Positions 1-7,029 of a DNA stretch of 36,816 nucleotides are shown piece after piece (position 1 is the first letter of the stretch; each line of letters starts with the position of its first letter). The translations under genes and the position numbers were made by a program. This stretch comes from Bdellovibrionales bacterium (GTDB taxonomy: Bacteria; Myxococcota; XYA12-FULL-58-9; SYDY01). Location: the NCBI GenBank assembly GCA_005801425.1, contig SYDY01000021.1, positions 1-36,816 on the forward strand, read 5' to 3'. The notes under the pieces were generated by a model. The model searched no databases. It saw nothing but the letters and a program-made list of their open reading frames with translations, and was not told the origin of the DNA.

Positions 1-724
1 GACGGGTTTGATCAACGATCCTCATCTTGATGGTTCATGCGATATCAACACAGGCCTTCGTCGTGCGCGCGAATTGTTGCTTAAGATCAATACGATGGGT
101 TTGCCTTGTGCCACTGAATTTTTAGATCCTATCGTACCGCAATATTTGTCGGATTTGGTGGCCTGGACGGCCATTGGTGCGCGTACCACCGAAAGCCAAA
201 CGCACCGCGAAATGGCAAGCGGTTTGTCGATGCCTGTGGGTTTTAAAAACGCGACGGATGGTGGTTTGCAAATTGCGTTGGATGGCATTGTGTCGGCCAA
301 GCATCCCCATGCTTTTTTAGGGATCGGGCGTATGGGACGAAGTTCTATTGTGCGCACGACCGGCAATCCCGATGTGCATTTGGTGCTGCGTGGTGGCAAC
401 ACGGGACCCAATTACAGTCGTCCCCATCTTGCCTTTGCGAAGGCAGCACTTAATGCGGCACCCGGCGCGCGTCAAATTATGGTGGATTGTAGCCATGGAA
501 ATTCTAACAAAGACTTTCGCAAACAAAGCAATGTATTTCGTGATGTTCTCAAAATGTGGCGTGATGGCGAGCGTTCGGTGCTTGGTATGATGCTTGAAAG
601 TAATTTGGTCGAAGGCCGTCAAGATATTGGTCCCAACATGGTGGTGGGGCAATCGATCACCGACGGTTGCATTAATTTTGATGAAACGGCGAAACTACTG
701 CGTGAGGTGGGAAAGACGTTGTAA
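1..724 (+). CDS. aroG: 3-deoxy-7-phosphoheptulonate (DAHP) synthase, class I, 5'-truncated by window edge
   Basis: Condenses phosphoenolpyruvate with erythrose 4-phosphate, the first step of the shikimate pathway to aromatic amino acids; cytosolic. The reading frame is open from the first bases, so the gene starts outside the window; comparison with the ~350-residue AroF/AroG/AroH family suggests about 110 N-terminal residues are missing. Family motifs are plain: GLINDPHLDGS at the edge, GLPCATEFLDPI, PQYLSDLVAW.AIGARTTESQ, PVGFKN.TDG, LRGG, and the C-terminal DCSHGNSNK and GQSITDGCI. The match to the enterobacterial AroG type is close over the whole visible part. Which of the three feedback-regulated isoforms it resembles cannot be said, because the N-terminal effector-binding part is absent. 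A repeat-containing lipoprotein gene follows 95 bases downstream on the same strand and need not be functionally linked. Confidence 0.93.
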   Translation, partial: TGLINDPHLDGSCDINTGLRRARELLLKINTMGLPCATEFLDPIVPQYLSDLVAWTAIGARTTESQTHREMASGLSMPVGFKNATDGGLQIALDGIVSAKHPHAFLGIGRMGRSSIVRTTGNPDVHLVLRGGNTGPNYSRPHLAFAKAALNAAPGARQIMVDCSHGNSNKDFRKQSNVFRDVLKMWRDGERSVLGMMLESNLVEGRQDIGPNMVVGQSITDGCINFDETAKLLREVGKTL

Positions 725-819
725 ACCCTGCCTTGACTTCATCCCGTGTTTTGTTTGATTCTGCAATCCCTCTCCCGTCCTATACCGCGCACAGTATACG
801 TCTATTGCTGGGAGAAAAT

Positions 820-2070
820 ATGCGCATCAAACCATTGTTTGTTTGGGTCGTGATATGTCTCGTGGGATGCAGTGATTCTGAAGATATTCCGACCAACCCC
901 AATCAAGATCCTGCATCGGATAACAAGGCTCCCACGGTTCCTGTAGTTCCTGAACCCAAACCGGATGATCCATCTGCAACCGATCCCGTGCCCAGCGATC
1001 CATCAACACCCGTTCCGGTACCCGACGATCCATCGACACCCGTTCCGGTACCCGACGATTCATCGACGGATGTATTGCCTCCATTGCCCCAGGGACCATG
1101 TGTTGCAGATCATCGCGATGGAGATACGTACGAACCTGACGAATGTTTCACCCGTGCACATGCACTCGAAGTGGGTGTGGAACATAATGCCTCAATTTTT
1201 CCTACGGGCGACCAGGATTATTTTAGTCTTCGGGCAAAAAAAAACGACATTATCGAAATCAAAGAAACAGGTGGATTGGACACGTTTTTTTCGGTCTATA
1301 ATCGTGATTTCACATTTTTAATGTCGACTGATGAAGAGACGTTGCGCTACGTCAGTCCACGAGATGATTTTTACTACGTGCGCATTACTTCAGAATCCAC
1401 CGGGCCTTATCGTCTGCTGTTGAATAACCTTGGTCCAGATAATTCGGGTAATAACGCCGAAACCGCGCAACCCATCACGCTGGGACAAACGATTGCAGGA
1501 AATTTTGAAATGCCTGGCGATTGGGATTGTTTTAGTATCACCGTGCAACCCAATCATGTGTTTGCGTTTGAAGCAACATCTAGTACGGCACTTACCCACG
1601 ATCTTGTTTATGACGGGCAAAGTGATGCGGAATCGGGTGGTAAGCGTCGCTGGAAGAATGCAAGTAGTACCGAAAAAAATGTCGCATTTTGTATACGACC
1701 TTATTCTTCCACTTCGATTGGGACGTACAATCTAAGTGTTATCGATCTCGGTGAGGATGATCATGGTGATAATGTATCCCATGCAACGCTTGTTGTATCC
1801 CCAGAGACGCGGCAGGGTACATTTGAATATCCCGAAGATTGGGATTGCTTTAGCATTGCAGTGCAGCCCAATCATGTGATTGCCTTTGAAGCAACATCCA
1901 GTATGGCACTCACCCACGATCTTGTTTATGACGGGCAAAATCATGCGGAATCGGGTGGTAAGCGTCGCTGGACGAATACCACCAACGCCGATAAAAATGT
2001 CGCGTTTTGTGTTCAGCCTTATTATTCTGCATCAATAGGTACATATATTTTGACGGTGGTTGGATCCTAA
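820..2070 (+). CDS. Lipoprotein with Pro-rich linker and three PPC-like beta-sandwich repeats
   Basis: Predicted 416-residue lipoprotein of unknown function. I place the start at the ATG at 820, which has GGGAG five bases upstream and gives a short hydrophobic signal peptide ending in lipobox LVGC (Cys17); the in-frame extension to 733 has no signal-like character. Residues ~20-90 are an acidic, Pro-rich linker with imperfect PVPDDPST repeats. The rest reads as three modules resembling bacterial pre-peptidase C-terminal (PPC) domains: ..GDQDYFSLRAKK.., ..GDWDCFSITVQPNHV.. and ..EDWDCFSIAVQPNHV... The last two are close copies at a 318-bp spacing, so they arose by recent internal duplication. 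PPC domains usually sit on secreted proteases or surface proteins, but no catalytic domain is visible here. Probably a surface-exposed or periplasmic binding protein. The stop codon overlaps the end of a decayed convergent gene. Confidence 0.8.
   Translation: MRIKPLFVWVVICLVGCSDSEDIPTNPNQDPASDNKAPTVPVVPEPKPDDPSATDPVPSDPSTPVPVPDDPSTPVPVPDDSSTDVLPPLPQGPCVADHRDGDTYEPDECFTRAHALEVGVEHNASIFPTGDQDYFSLRAKKNDIIEIKETGGLDTFFSVYNRDFTFLMSTDEETLRYVSPRDDFYYVRITSESTGPYRLLLNNLGPDNSGNNAETAQPITLGQTIAGNFEMPGDWDCFSITVQPNHVFAFEATSSTALTHDLVYDGQSDAESGGKRRWKNASSTEKNVAFCIRPYSSTSIGTYNLSVIDLGEDDHGDNVSHATLVVSPETRQGTFEYPEDWDCFSIAVQPNHVIAFEATSSMALTHDLVYDGQNHAESGGKRRWTNTTNADKNVAFCVQPYYSASIGTYILTVVGS
1495..2067 (+). repeat. 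Internal tandem duplication in the PPC-like lipoprotein gene, 318-bp period
   Basis: Two consecutive modules of the lipoprotein gene are near copies at DNA level. The string gggattg after GA(T)T recurs at 1523 and 1841, and stretches such as gcggaatcgggtggtaagcg recur at the same 318-bp offset (106 codons). The divergence is small and mostly silent, pointing to recent duplication or gene conversion. Confidence 0.8.
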
Positions 2071-2459
2071 ACAATATTTCCCACATCCCTAATTCCTACA
2101 ACACGTGTTCCATCAGGCAATGGATAGGTTGTGTGTGGACGTGCTATGATGAACCGTTTGACGATATAGGGTGCTGGTTTTGCGTGTTCCAATAGATCGG
2201 ATACATCGCGTAACCAACGGCTGTATTTGGCATCAGGGAGCTCCTACCACTTGCATTCGATGAGCGAGATATGGCCATGTACTAAAAAATCAAATTCTTT
2301 GCCTTGCTGATCACGGTAAAAATAACATTTCGATCTGGGGCATGGGCTTGAATGGCTTTGCGCAATTCGGCGTGCATCAGTGAGCACAATGGCAGGAAAA
2401 TGTTCTGCAAGTGTCGATAATCGTGGGGTTATTTCTCTTTGGAAGTACGAGTCCGACAT
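2067..2459 (-). pseudogene. Decayed AAA-type ATPase with DUF4143 C-terminus (internal deletion, frameshift, in-frame TAG)
   Basis: Remnant of the AAA_14/DUF4143 family of ATP-binding proteins, which are often mobile. The start (2459) encodes YFQREITPRL...FPAIVLTDA, which matches the N-terminus that normally leads into the P-loop (LTGPRQVGKT), but the P-loop and the ~250-residue ATPase core are absent. The sequence then passes into the C-terminal DUF4143 part: YFYRDQQGKEFDFLV...SLIECKW. Just before that, the family-like string ELRKAIQAHAPDRNV lies in another frame, so a frameshift is also present. An in-frame TAG at 2244-2246 interrupts ECKW; the same frame then stays open and family-like (ELPDAKYSRWL.DVSDLLEHAK) to a second TAG at 2067-2069. 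Three separate lesions make this non-functional. Family assignment is from motif memory and should be treated as good but not certain. Confidence 0.6.
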
Positions 2460-2499
2460 TTATGGGGTTTAACTCCGAATTTGCAGAAATCAACCAAAT

Positions 2500-2569
2500 G
2501 GTGTCAGTAGTCTTCGGCGCATTTTTTCACGATATGTAGGTCTAAAATGCACCGAAGACTACTGACACC
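2500..2569. repeat. Large hairpin: 26-bp inverted repeat, 18-base loop
   Basis: Left arm 2500-2525 begins GGTGTCAGTAGTCTTCGG and right arm 2544-2569 ends CCGAAGACTACTGACACC. The arms are complementary over 26 bp with a single mismatch, separated by 18 bases (2526-2543). There is no coding capacity and no T-run on either side. The shape and the GGTGTCAG/CTGACACC ends resemble REP or MITE units mobilised by IS200-type (RAYT, Y1) transposases; that origin is inference. It lies just beyond the thrB stop codon. Confidence 0.8.
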
Positions 2570-2579
2570 GTTGGGCGTT

Positions 2580-3485
2580 TTACGCCACCGCCGTAAGCCC
2601 CGAATTATCGACGTTTAATTCATACGCCGTATACGTCACATTTTTCATTTTAAAATACGTATCCAAGGTTGTACGCAGGCGGTCGGTGACTTTTGCACAA
2701 AAGGCGATCACCGAAGGTCCACTACCGCTTACAGCCCATCCGTAAAATTCGGGTCCAGTGAGCAACGCTTTTAAACTTGGATATTCCATGTGGGGATCCA
2801 TGCGGACCGGTTCATGCAAACGATCTTTCATGCATTCGCTTAAGTACTGCACACGGCCTTTGATGAGCGCAGAGACAAGCAAGGTCGCGCGCGATAGGCT
2901 ATAAATCGTATCGGCGCGTTTCCATTCGTTGGGAACACGGAGGCGCGATTCTACGGTGCTTACTTCTTTATGTGGGTGAATAAGCCAGCAGCACAACGGA
3001 TAATTGATCGGTGTACTGTCAACAATAAAGCCATTGTCTGTGAGCACGGATACGGCAAAGCCACCATAAATGCAGGGCCCGATGTTGTCGGGATGTGTTT
3101 CAAGAAGCAATGCATCGGTCATGATCGCATCGCGATCCAATTTGCCTGTGTGAATCAGATGGGCCGTCGCCGTTCCGCCGACCACAGCCGTTGCACTTGA
3201 ACCCATGCCACCTTGAAGTGGGATCCTATTTTCGGCGGTGACCGAAAGAGGAAACACATGCCAATCATGGTGCTTGCAGGTTTTGATGTACGCTTCAAAA
3301 AACAAATTGTTGTCGGGTGATGCCAATGAATGTTCACCAAAACCTTGCACACGAACACTGTGTGCACCGTTCTCTGCAACGCGCACATGAAATTCATTGT
3401 ACAACGTCAGCGCAATGCCCAACGTATCAAAACCAGGTCCCAAATTGGCTGCTGTGGATGGCAATCGCAACGAAAATCGCGACAT
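2580..3485 (-). CDS. thrB: Homoserine kinase
   Basis: GHMP-family kinase that phosphorylates L-homoserine to O-phosphohomoserine in threonine synthesis; cytosolic. I start at the ATG at 3485 (MSRFSLRLPSTAANLGPGFD), giving 301 residues, the normal family size. The conserved N-terminal substrate motif P.TAANLGPGFD, the ATP-binding loop PLQGGMGSSATA (residues ~90-100) and the C-terminal motif AVSGSGPS are all present. An alternative ATG at 3503 adds six residues (MSPTPT); still longer versions would be translated from an inverted-repeat element that ends at 3496, so they are unlikely. Neither start has a good Shine-Dalgarno sequence, which fits replacement of the original leader by the inserted element. 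pepA lies upstream on the same strand, but the 147-bp hairpin element between them probably affects co-transcription. No other threonine gene is adjacent. Confidence 0.92.
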   Translation of the reverse strand: MSRFSLRLPSTAANLGPGFDTLGIALTLYNEFHVRVAENGAHSVRVQGFGEHSLASPDNNLFFEAYIKTCKHHDWHVFPLSVTAENRIPLQGGMGSSATAVVGGTATAHLIHTGKLDRDAIMTDALLLETHPDNIGPCIYGGFAVSVLTDNGFIVDSTPINYPLCCWLIHPHKEVSTVESRLRVPNEWKRADTIYSLSRATLLVSALIKGRVQYLSECMKDRLHEPVRMDPHMEYPSLKALLTGPEFYGWAVSGSGPSVIAFCAKVTDRLRTTLDTYFKMKNVTYTAYELNVDNSGLTAVA

Positions 3486-3495
3486 CGTTGGCGTT

Positions 3496-3642
3496 GGGGA
3501 CATTCCAGAATTACGCGTCAAAAGTGCTTTTTCTGGCATGATTTTTGCCCTCGTGTTCCGAATAGTTTTGCTTACAAAGTAGAAGTCATGCAAAAACAAT
3601 GCCAGAAAAAGCACTTTTGACGCGTAATTCTGGAATGTCCCC
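3496..3642. repeat. MITE-like element: perfect 44-bp terminal inverted repeats around a 59-base core
   Basis: Left arm 3496-3539 starts GGGGACATTCCAGAATTACG and right arm 3599-3642 is its exact reverse complement; the pairing continues imperfectly for about nine further bases (TTTTTGC with two mismatches). The whole unit is 147 bp and contains no gene. It fills almost the entire gap between the pepA stop (3650) and the thrB start (3485). The structure is typical of a non-autonomous transposable unit or a long REP-type hairpin; no transposase is in the window. In RNA it would form a very stable stem between two same-strand genes. Confidence 0.85.
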
Positions 3643-3649
3643 GACGGCC

Positions 3650-5122
3650 CTACGACTTGTGATTGTGTTCAAGCAAATCGAGAAGCAGTGCCACACCAAA
3701 GCCACTGGCGCGTTCACCAATGCCTGCGGGGCCTGCAATATCAATATGAAGCCATTGTCCTGTGAATTTATCGCCGAGGTGATCGGCCAAAAACTGCCCA
3801 GCGCATGACGTTTGCGCATTCATGCGATCTTTCACGGAGTTTTTCATATCGGCGATGTCGCTTTTGAATTCGTCGCGGAAAAATTCGGGGCAATAAATCA
3901 ACGGATGCACCAAATCACCGCTGCGTCTTCCTGCATGAACGGCGGCTTGTTCAATGGCTTCATCGTTGCTGATGATCGCTGCGTGGCGTTTCCCGGTTGA
4001 GACAAGTTGTGCACCGGTAAGTGTTGCAATGTCGATGAGAACATCGGGTTTCAAATGCTTGACCGCATACGCAAGACCATCGCCGAGTACCAAACGACCT
4101 TCTGCATCGGTGTTGTTCACTTCAACGGTTTTTCCCGAATAAAGTGTAATGATGTCGTCAGGGCGTTGTGCATCAGGACCAATGGCATTTTCCGCCAGGC
4201 ACAAAACAGCACTCAGATTGACGTTACAACCCATTTTCACGGCTGCGCGAAATGCTGCAAGCACTGCCGCCGCACCACCCATGTCGGCTTTCATGCCGGG
4301 CATATGGGTGCTGTCTTTGATGCTCAAACCACCGGTGTCGTAAACGATGCCTTTGCCCACCCACGTGACATGGGACGTTGAATTCTTTGCTTTGTGCTGC
4401 AACACCACAAGTGCAGGTGGCTTGTTTGCCGCTTTGCCAACGCCCCACAAACCGCCAAAACCTTTATCGTGAAGATCTTTGCCTTGGATGACGGTGATTT
4501 CTGCCCCAGTTTCTTTGGCAATTTTTTTGGCGTGGTCGATAAGCTCCAATGTGTGGAGCTCCGATGTGGGTGTATCCACCCATTCCGATGCCGAACGCAC
4601 AGCATAGGCGAGGGTATCAAGTTTGTGTAAGTCAGGTGTGCTTCCATCGTCAGTAAGGAAGCTTACGTGGATATGGCTAGGCACAGAGTCGCTGGCTGTT
4701 TGTTTGCGCTGAAACGAGGGTAAACCGCGTGCGATGGCTGCTGTTTGCGCCATGGCAAGGCTGCTGTCGGCTGTGGCCATAATCAATGTGACATCGCCCT
4801 TGGCTTTGGCATTGTCGCTGACCAAACCGCGTATGGCGTGAGGCTGTGCCGGCGAATTATGACGCGAGCAGCTATCGGGCAGTACACCCGCGATGACGCG
4901 ATTGACTTTGGCATCGTCGATCCAGGTGCTTACTGTTTTGCTACAATCGCCTGGTTTCACATCGGCCAACATGCGCGGCCAAAGACTGCGCACCGACTCT
5001 GGTAAACGCTCGATAAGTCGTGATGCGGTGAGTTGCTGTTTGGATCCGATCACAATCAGCACGGGACTTGAATCCCAGGTTTTGGCAATAGGCTCAAAAG
5101 ACAAACGAAATGCATCAACCAT
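3650..5122 (-). CDS. pepA: M17 family leucyl aminopeptidase
   Basis: Two-metal aminopeptidase that removes N-terminal residues from peptides; cytosolic, usually hexameric. The M17 hallmarks are intact: GKGIVYDTGGLSIK (Lys257, Asp262), KADMGG (Asp280) and NTDAEGRLVLGD (Asp339, Glu341), covering the usual metal and catalytic residues. The N-terminal half is the variable domain. I choose the ATG at 5122, because TGGAGG stands seven bases upstream; this gives 490 residues. The frame stays open to 5221 with another ATG at 5191, but those starts have weaker ribosome sites and would leave almost no promoter space before the divergent gene at 5214. The sequence looks closest to the NPEPL1-like branch, a tentative reading. 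It may supply amino acids from peptide turnover; the thrB neighbour is separated by a hairpin element. Confidence 0.9.
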   Translation of the reverse strand: MVDAFRLSFEPIAKTWDSSPVLIVIGSKQQLTASRLIERLPESVRSLWPRMLADVKPGDCSKTVSTWIDDAKVNRVIAGVLPDSCSRHNSPAQPHAIRGLVSDNAKAKGDVTLIMATADSSLAMAQTAAIARGLPSFQRKQTASDSVPSHIHVSFLTDDGSTPDLHKLDTLAYAVRSASEWVDTPTSELHTLELIDHAKKIAKETGAEITVIQGKDLHDKGFGGLWGVGKAANKPPALVVLQHKAKNSTSHVTWVGKGIVYDTGGLSIKDSTHMPGMKADMGGAAAVLAAFRAAVKMGCNVNLSAVLCLAENAIGPDAQRPDDIITLYSGKTVEVNNTDAEGRLVLGDGLAYAVKHLKPDVLIDIATLTGAQLVSTGKRHAAIISNDEAIEQAAVHAGRRSGDLVHPLIYCPEFFRDEFKSDIADMKNSVKDRMNAQTSCAGQFLADHLGDKFTGQWLHIDIAGPAGIGERASGFGVALLLDLLEHNHKS

Positions 5123-5213
5123 GAGGCGCCTCCAGGTGAGCTGGTTATGCCCTGAGGCGGCTAAAGGGTCAATCGAGGTTGCATTTTTCATATGTTCCAG
5201 ATAGCCCCAGCCG

Positions 5214-6209
5214 ATGCGCAATTATCTTATTGGTTTGGCATGTGTGGCCGTGTTGGGCTGTTCCACCGGAGCCACCAAAAATGTGGTGGCAAAATTGGAT
5301 GGCGAATCTATCCAAATCAAAGAATTGGATGCCTTTCTTAAAAATGAGCTGCGTGAATTGCGGGATGAAGAAACCCGCATGCGAAGGCAGGGGCTTGAGC
5401 AGCTGATCAATGAGCGTTTGGTCACGAAGGCGGCCAAAAAAGAATCGTTGACCAATGAAGCCTATCTTAAAAAATACATCGAAGACACGGTGCCTAAACC
5501 TGATGCAGCAACCATCGATAGCTTCTTTAAACAGCATCAAGCGGAGCTTCCGAAGGGCGCAAAAATTGAAGATTATCGTGAACAAATTACATCATTTTTA
5601 AGCCGTGATGCCTATGTGGCCAAGGCCCGTGAAATGTATCAATCGCTTCGTAGCAAAGCGAAAATCGAAGTCCTGTTACAAGATCCACCGCGTGAACGCG
5701 TGAAACTGGAAGCGGTAGGGCCTTCGGAAGGTCCCGAAGCTGCTGCGGTGACCATGGTGATCTTCTCTGATTTTGAATGCCCTTTTTGTGGACGCGCCGT
5801 GGGTCTCGTGAAAAAATTGCGCGCAGCCTATCCTGACCGTTTGCGTGTGGTGTTTCGCCAATTTCCTTTGGAGTCCCATAAGCATGCCGAGGATGCCGCG
5901 ATGGCGTCGCTTTGTGCCAACGAACAAAAAATGTTTTGGGATTACCATGATTTGATGTTTTCGAATCAGGGCGATCTTTCCCGTGAAAAATTGGTAGGAC
6001 ACGCCACTGGCTTGGGGATGGATACCGAAAAATTTAGCACATGTTTGACATCGGGCAAGTACCGGGAACAAGTCCAAAAAGATCGCAAAGCAGGGATGGA
6101 TATTGGCATATCAGGCACGCCAGCGTTTGTGATCAACGGAATGCTCATGCAAGGCATGGAACCTTACGAGTCTTTTGTTAAGCTGATTGATAGCGAATTG
6201 CCGAAGTAA
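5214..6209 (+). CDS. Lipoprotein with SurA-N-like helical region and DsbA-like thioredoxin domain
   Basis: Predicted 331-residue periplasm-facing lipoprotein with thiol-disulfide chemistry. A signal peptide ends in lipobox VLGC (Cys16). Residues ~25-155 are charged and helical (VVAKLDGESIQIKELDAFLK, RRQGLEQLINERLV) and look like the N-terminal chaperone region of SurA/PpiC-type proteins. Residues ~175-328 are a DsbA/thioredoxin_4 fold: VIFSDFECPFC with catalytic CPFC at 189-192, FRQFPLESHKHA, and the cis-Pro loop GISGTPAFVINGM (Pro303). This two-part arrangement is known in deltaproteobacterial DsbA-like proteins. The role is probably oxidation or isomerisation of envelope proteins with built-in substrate binding. 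The start has no clear Shine-Dalgarno sequence but is fixed by the signal peptide. It is divergent from pepA with about 90 bases between the chosen starts. Confidence 0.88.
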   Translation: MRNYLIGLACVAVLGCSTGATKNVVAKLDGESIQIKELDAFLKNELRELRDEETRMRRQGLEQLINERLVTKAAKKESLTNEAYLKKYIEDTVPKPDAATIDSFFKQHQAELPKGAKIEDYREQITSFLSRDAYVAKAREMYQSLRSKAKIEVLLQDPPRERVKLEAVGPSEGPEAAAVTMVIFSDFECPFCGRAVGLVKKLRAAYPDRLRVVFRQFPLESHKHAEDAAMASLCANEQKMFWDYHDLMFSNQGDLSREKLVGHATGLGMDTEKFSTCLTSGKYREQVQKDRKAGMDIGISGTPAFVINGMLMQGMEPYESFVKLIDSELPK

Positions 6210-6246
6210 TTTTTCTTTGTTCGACCCATTGTGTAATATCGCCCAG

Positions 6247-6993
6247 ATGAAAAAAATTCCGCTGCTGTGTTGTCTTGTGTGGATGATGGGTTGTGGTGCT
6301 AACGATTCCACGGAAGCATGCCCCGTGAACTCCCTTAAAACGGAGGCAGGTGTTTGCGGATGTGATGTCGCAGACACCGATAGCGATTCTGATGGCACAC
6401 CCGATTGTACCGATGCATGCGACACTGATGACAACAAAATAGCCGTTGGCGCTTGCGGATGTGGTGTCGCAGACACCGATAGCGATTCTGATGGCACACC
6501 CGATTGCAATGAAACCTGTGATAGTGATCCCCTTAAGACAGCTGCGGGTGTTTGCGGGTGCGGTGTTGCGGATACGGATAGCGATTCTGATGGCACACCC
6601 AATTGCAATGATGGTTGCCCTAATAACAATCCCAAAATAACTGCGGGTGTTTGCGGATGCGGGACAGCAGATACGGATACCGATGATGATGGCACGCCTG
6701 ATTGCAATGATGCATGCGACAATGATCCCCTCAAAATAGCTGCAGGCGATTGCGGATGTGGCATACCAGAAGCTGCGGTGACCACCAATGTTTCTTACGC
6801 GACCCATATTTGGCCGATGGTGCAGATAAAATGTTTATCGTGTCACAACGGACAAATAAAAACAGCGTTTACTGCAAGTGAGCCTGATTCTAATCGAAAA
6901 GCGAATATGAAAACGCGTGTGAGTACTGGCGATATGCCACGAACGGGCACGCTCTGCGAAACGGCAAAGACGACAATTAGCAACTGGGAATAG
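6247..6993 (+). CDS. Lipoprotein with thrombospondin-type-3-like repeats and a C-terminal cytochrome c motif
   Basis: Predicted 248-residue lipoprotein. The ATG at 6247 gives a signal peptide with lipobox MMGC (Cys16). Residues ~25-172 carry about five Asp/Cys-rich units of 33 residues (D.DSDSDGTPDCNDACD.DPLK.AAGVCGCG), resembling calcium-binding thrombospondin type 3 repeats with added cysteines. The last ~65 residues form a small domain, YATHIWPMVQIKCLSCHNG...STGDMPRTGTL...TISNWE. This has a CxxCH heme-attachment site (CLSCH, 196-200), a likely Met ligand in GDMPRTG (Met230) and the closing I..W helix, as in short monoheme cytochrome c domains of planctomycete and deltaproteobacterial surface proteins. 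It is probably anchored on the outer membrane and holds one covalent heme; an electron-transfer role is inferred from the motif only. It starts 37 bases after the DsbA-like gene, so the two may be co-transcribed. Confidence 0.82.
   Translation: MKKIPLLCCLVWMMGCGANDSTEACPVNSLKTEAGVCGCDVADTDSDSDGTPDCTDACDTDDNKIAVGACGCGVADTDSDSDGTPDCNETCDSDPLKTAAGVCGCGVADTDSDSDGTPNCNDGCPNNNPKITAGVCGCGTADTDTDDDGTPDCNDACDNDPLKIAAGDCGCGIPEAAVTTNVSYATHIWPMVQIKCLSCHNGQIKTAFTASEPDSNRKANMKTRVSTGDMPRTGTLCETAKTTISNWE
6366..6760 (+). repeat. 99-bp tandem coding repeat (four copies) in the heme lipoprotein gene
   Basis: The string gatagcgattctgatggcac begins at 6379, 6478 and 6577, and a diverged copy (gataccgatgatgatggcac) at 6676; the spacing is exactly 99 bp. 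The first three copies are nearly identical in DNA, so the array is young or kept uniform by recombination, and copy number may differ between strains. Confidence 0.88.
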
Positions 6994-7002
6994 TTATGGT
7001 AG

Positions 7003-7022
7003 GGGCGGTTCGCGAACCGCCC
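7003..7022. repeat. GTAGGGG-family palindrome, copy 1
   Basis: Perfect 20-bp palindrome GGGCGGTTCGCGAACCGCCC preceded by TAG, between the stop of the heme lipoprotein (6993) and the stop of the convergent racemase gene (7030). A member of a dispersed family in this window. It can form a hairpin between the converging genes but lacks a clear T-tract. Confidence 0.85.
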
Positions 7023-7029
7023 TTCATAT

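Noticed and set aside
2244-2246. In-frame TAG in the DUF4143 remnant as possible recoding (readthrough)
   Set aside because: The frame is family-like on both sides, but the same gene has also lost its ATPase core and carries a frameshift, so decay is the simpler reading.
6111-6788. A 225-codon minus-strand open frame rich in Ser, Val, Pro and Gln repeats
   Set aside because: It is the antisense of the 99-bp repeats of the heme lipoprotein. The periodicity is inherited from the coding strand, and no start signal or family similarity is seen.
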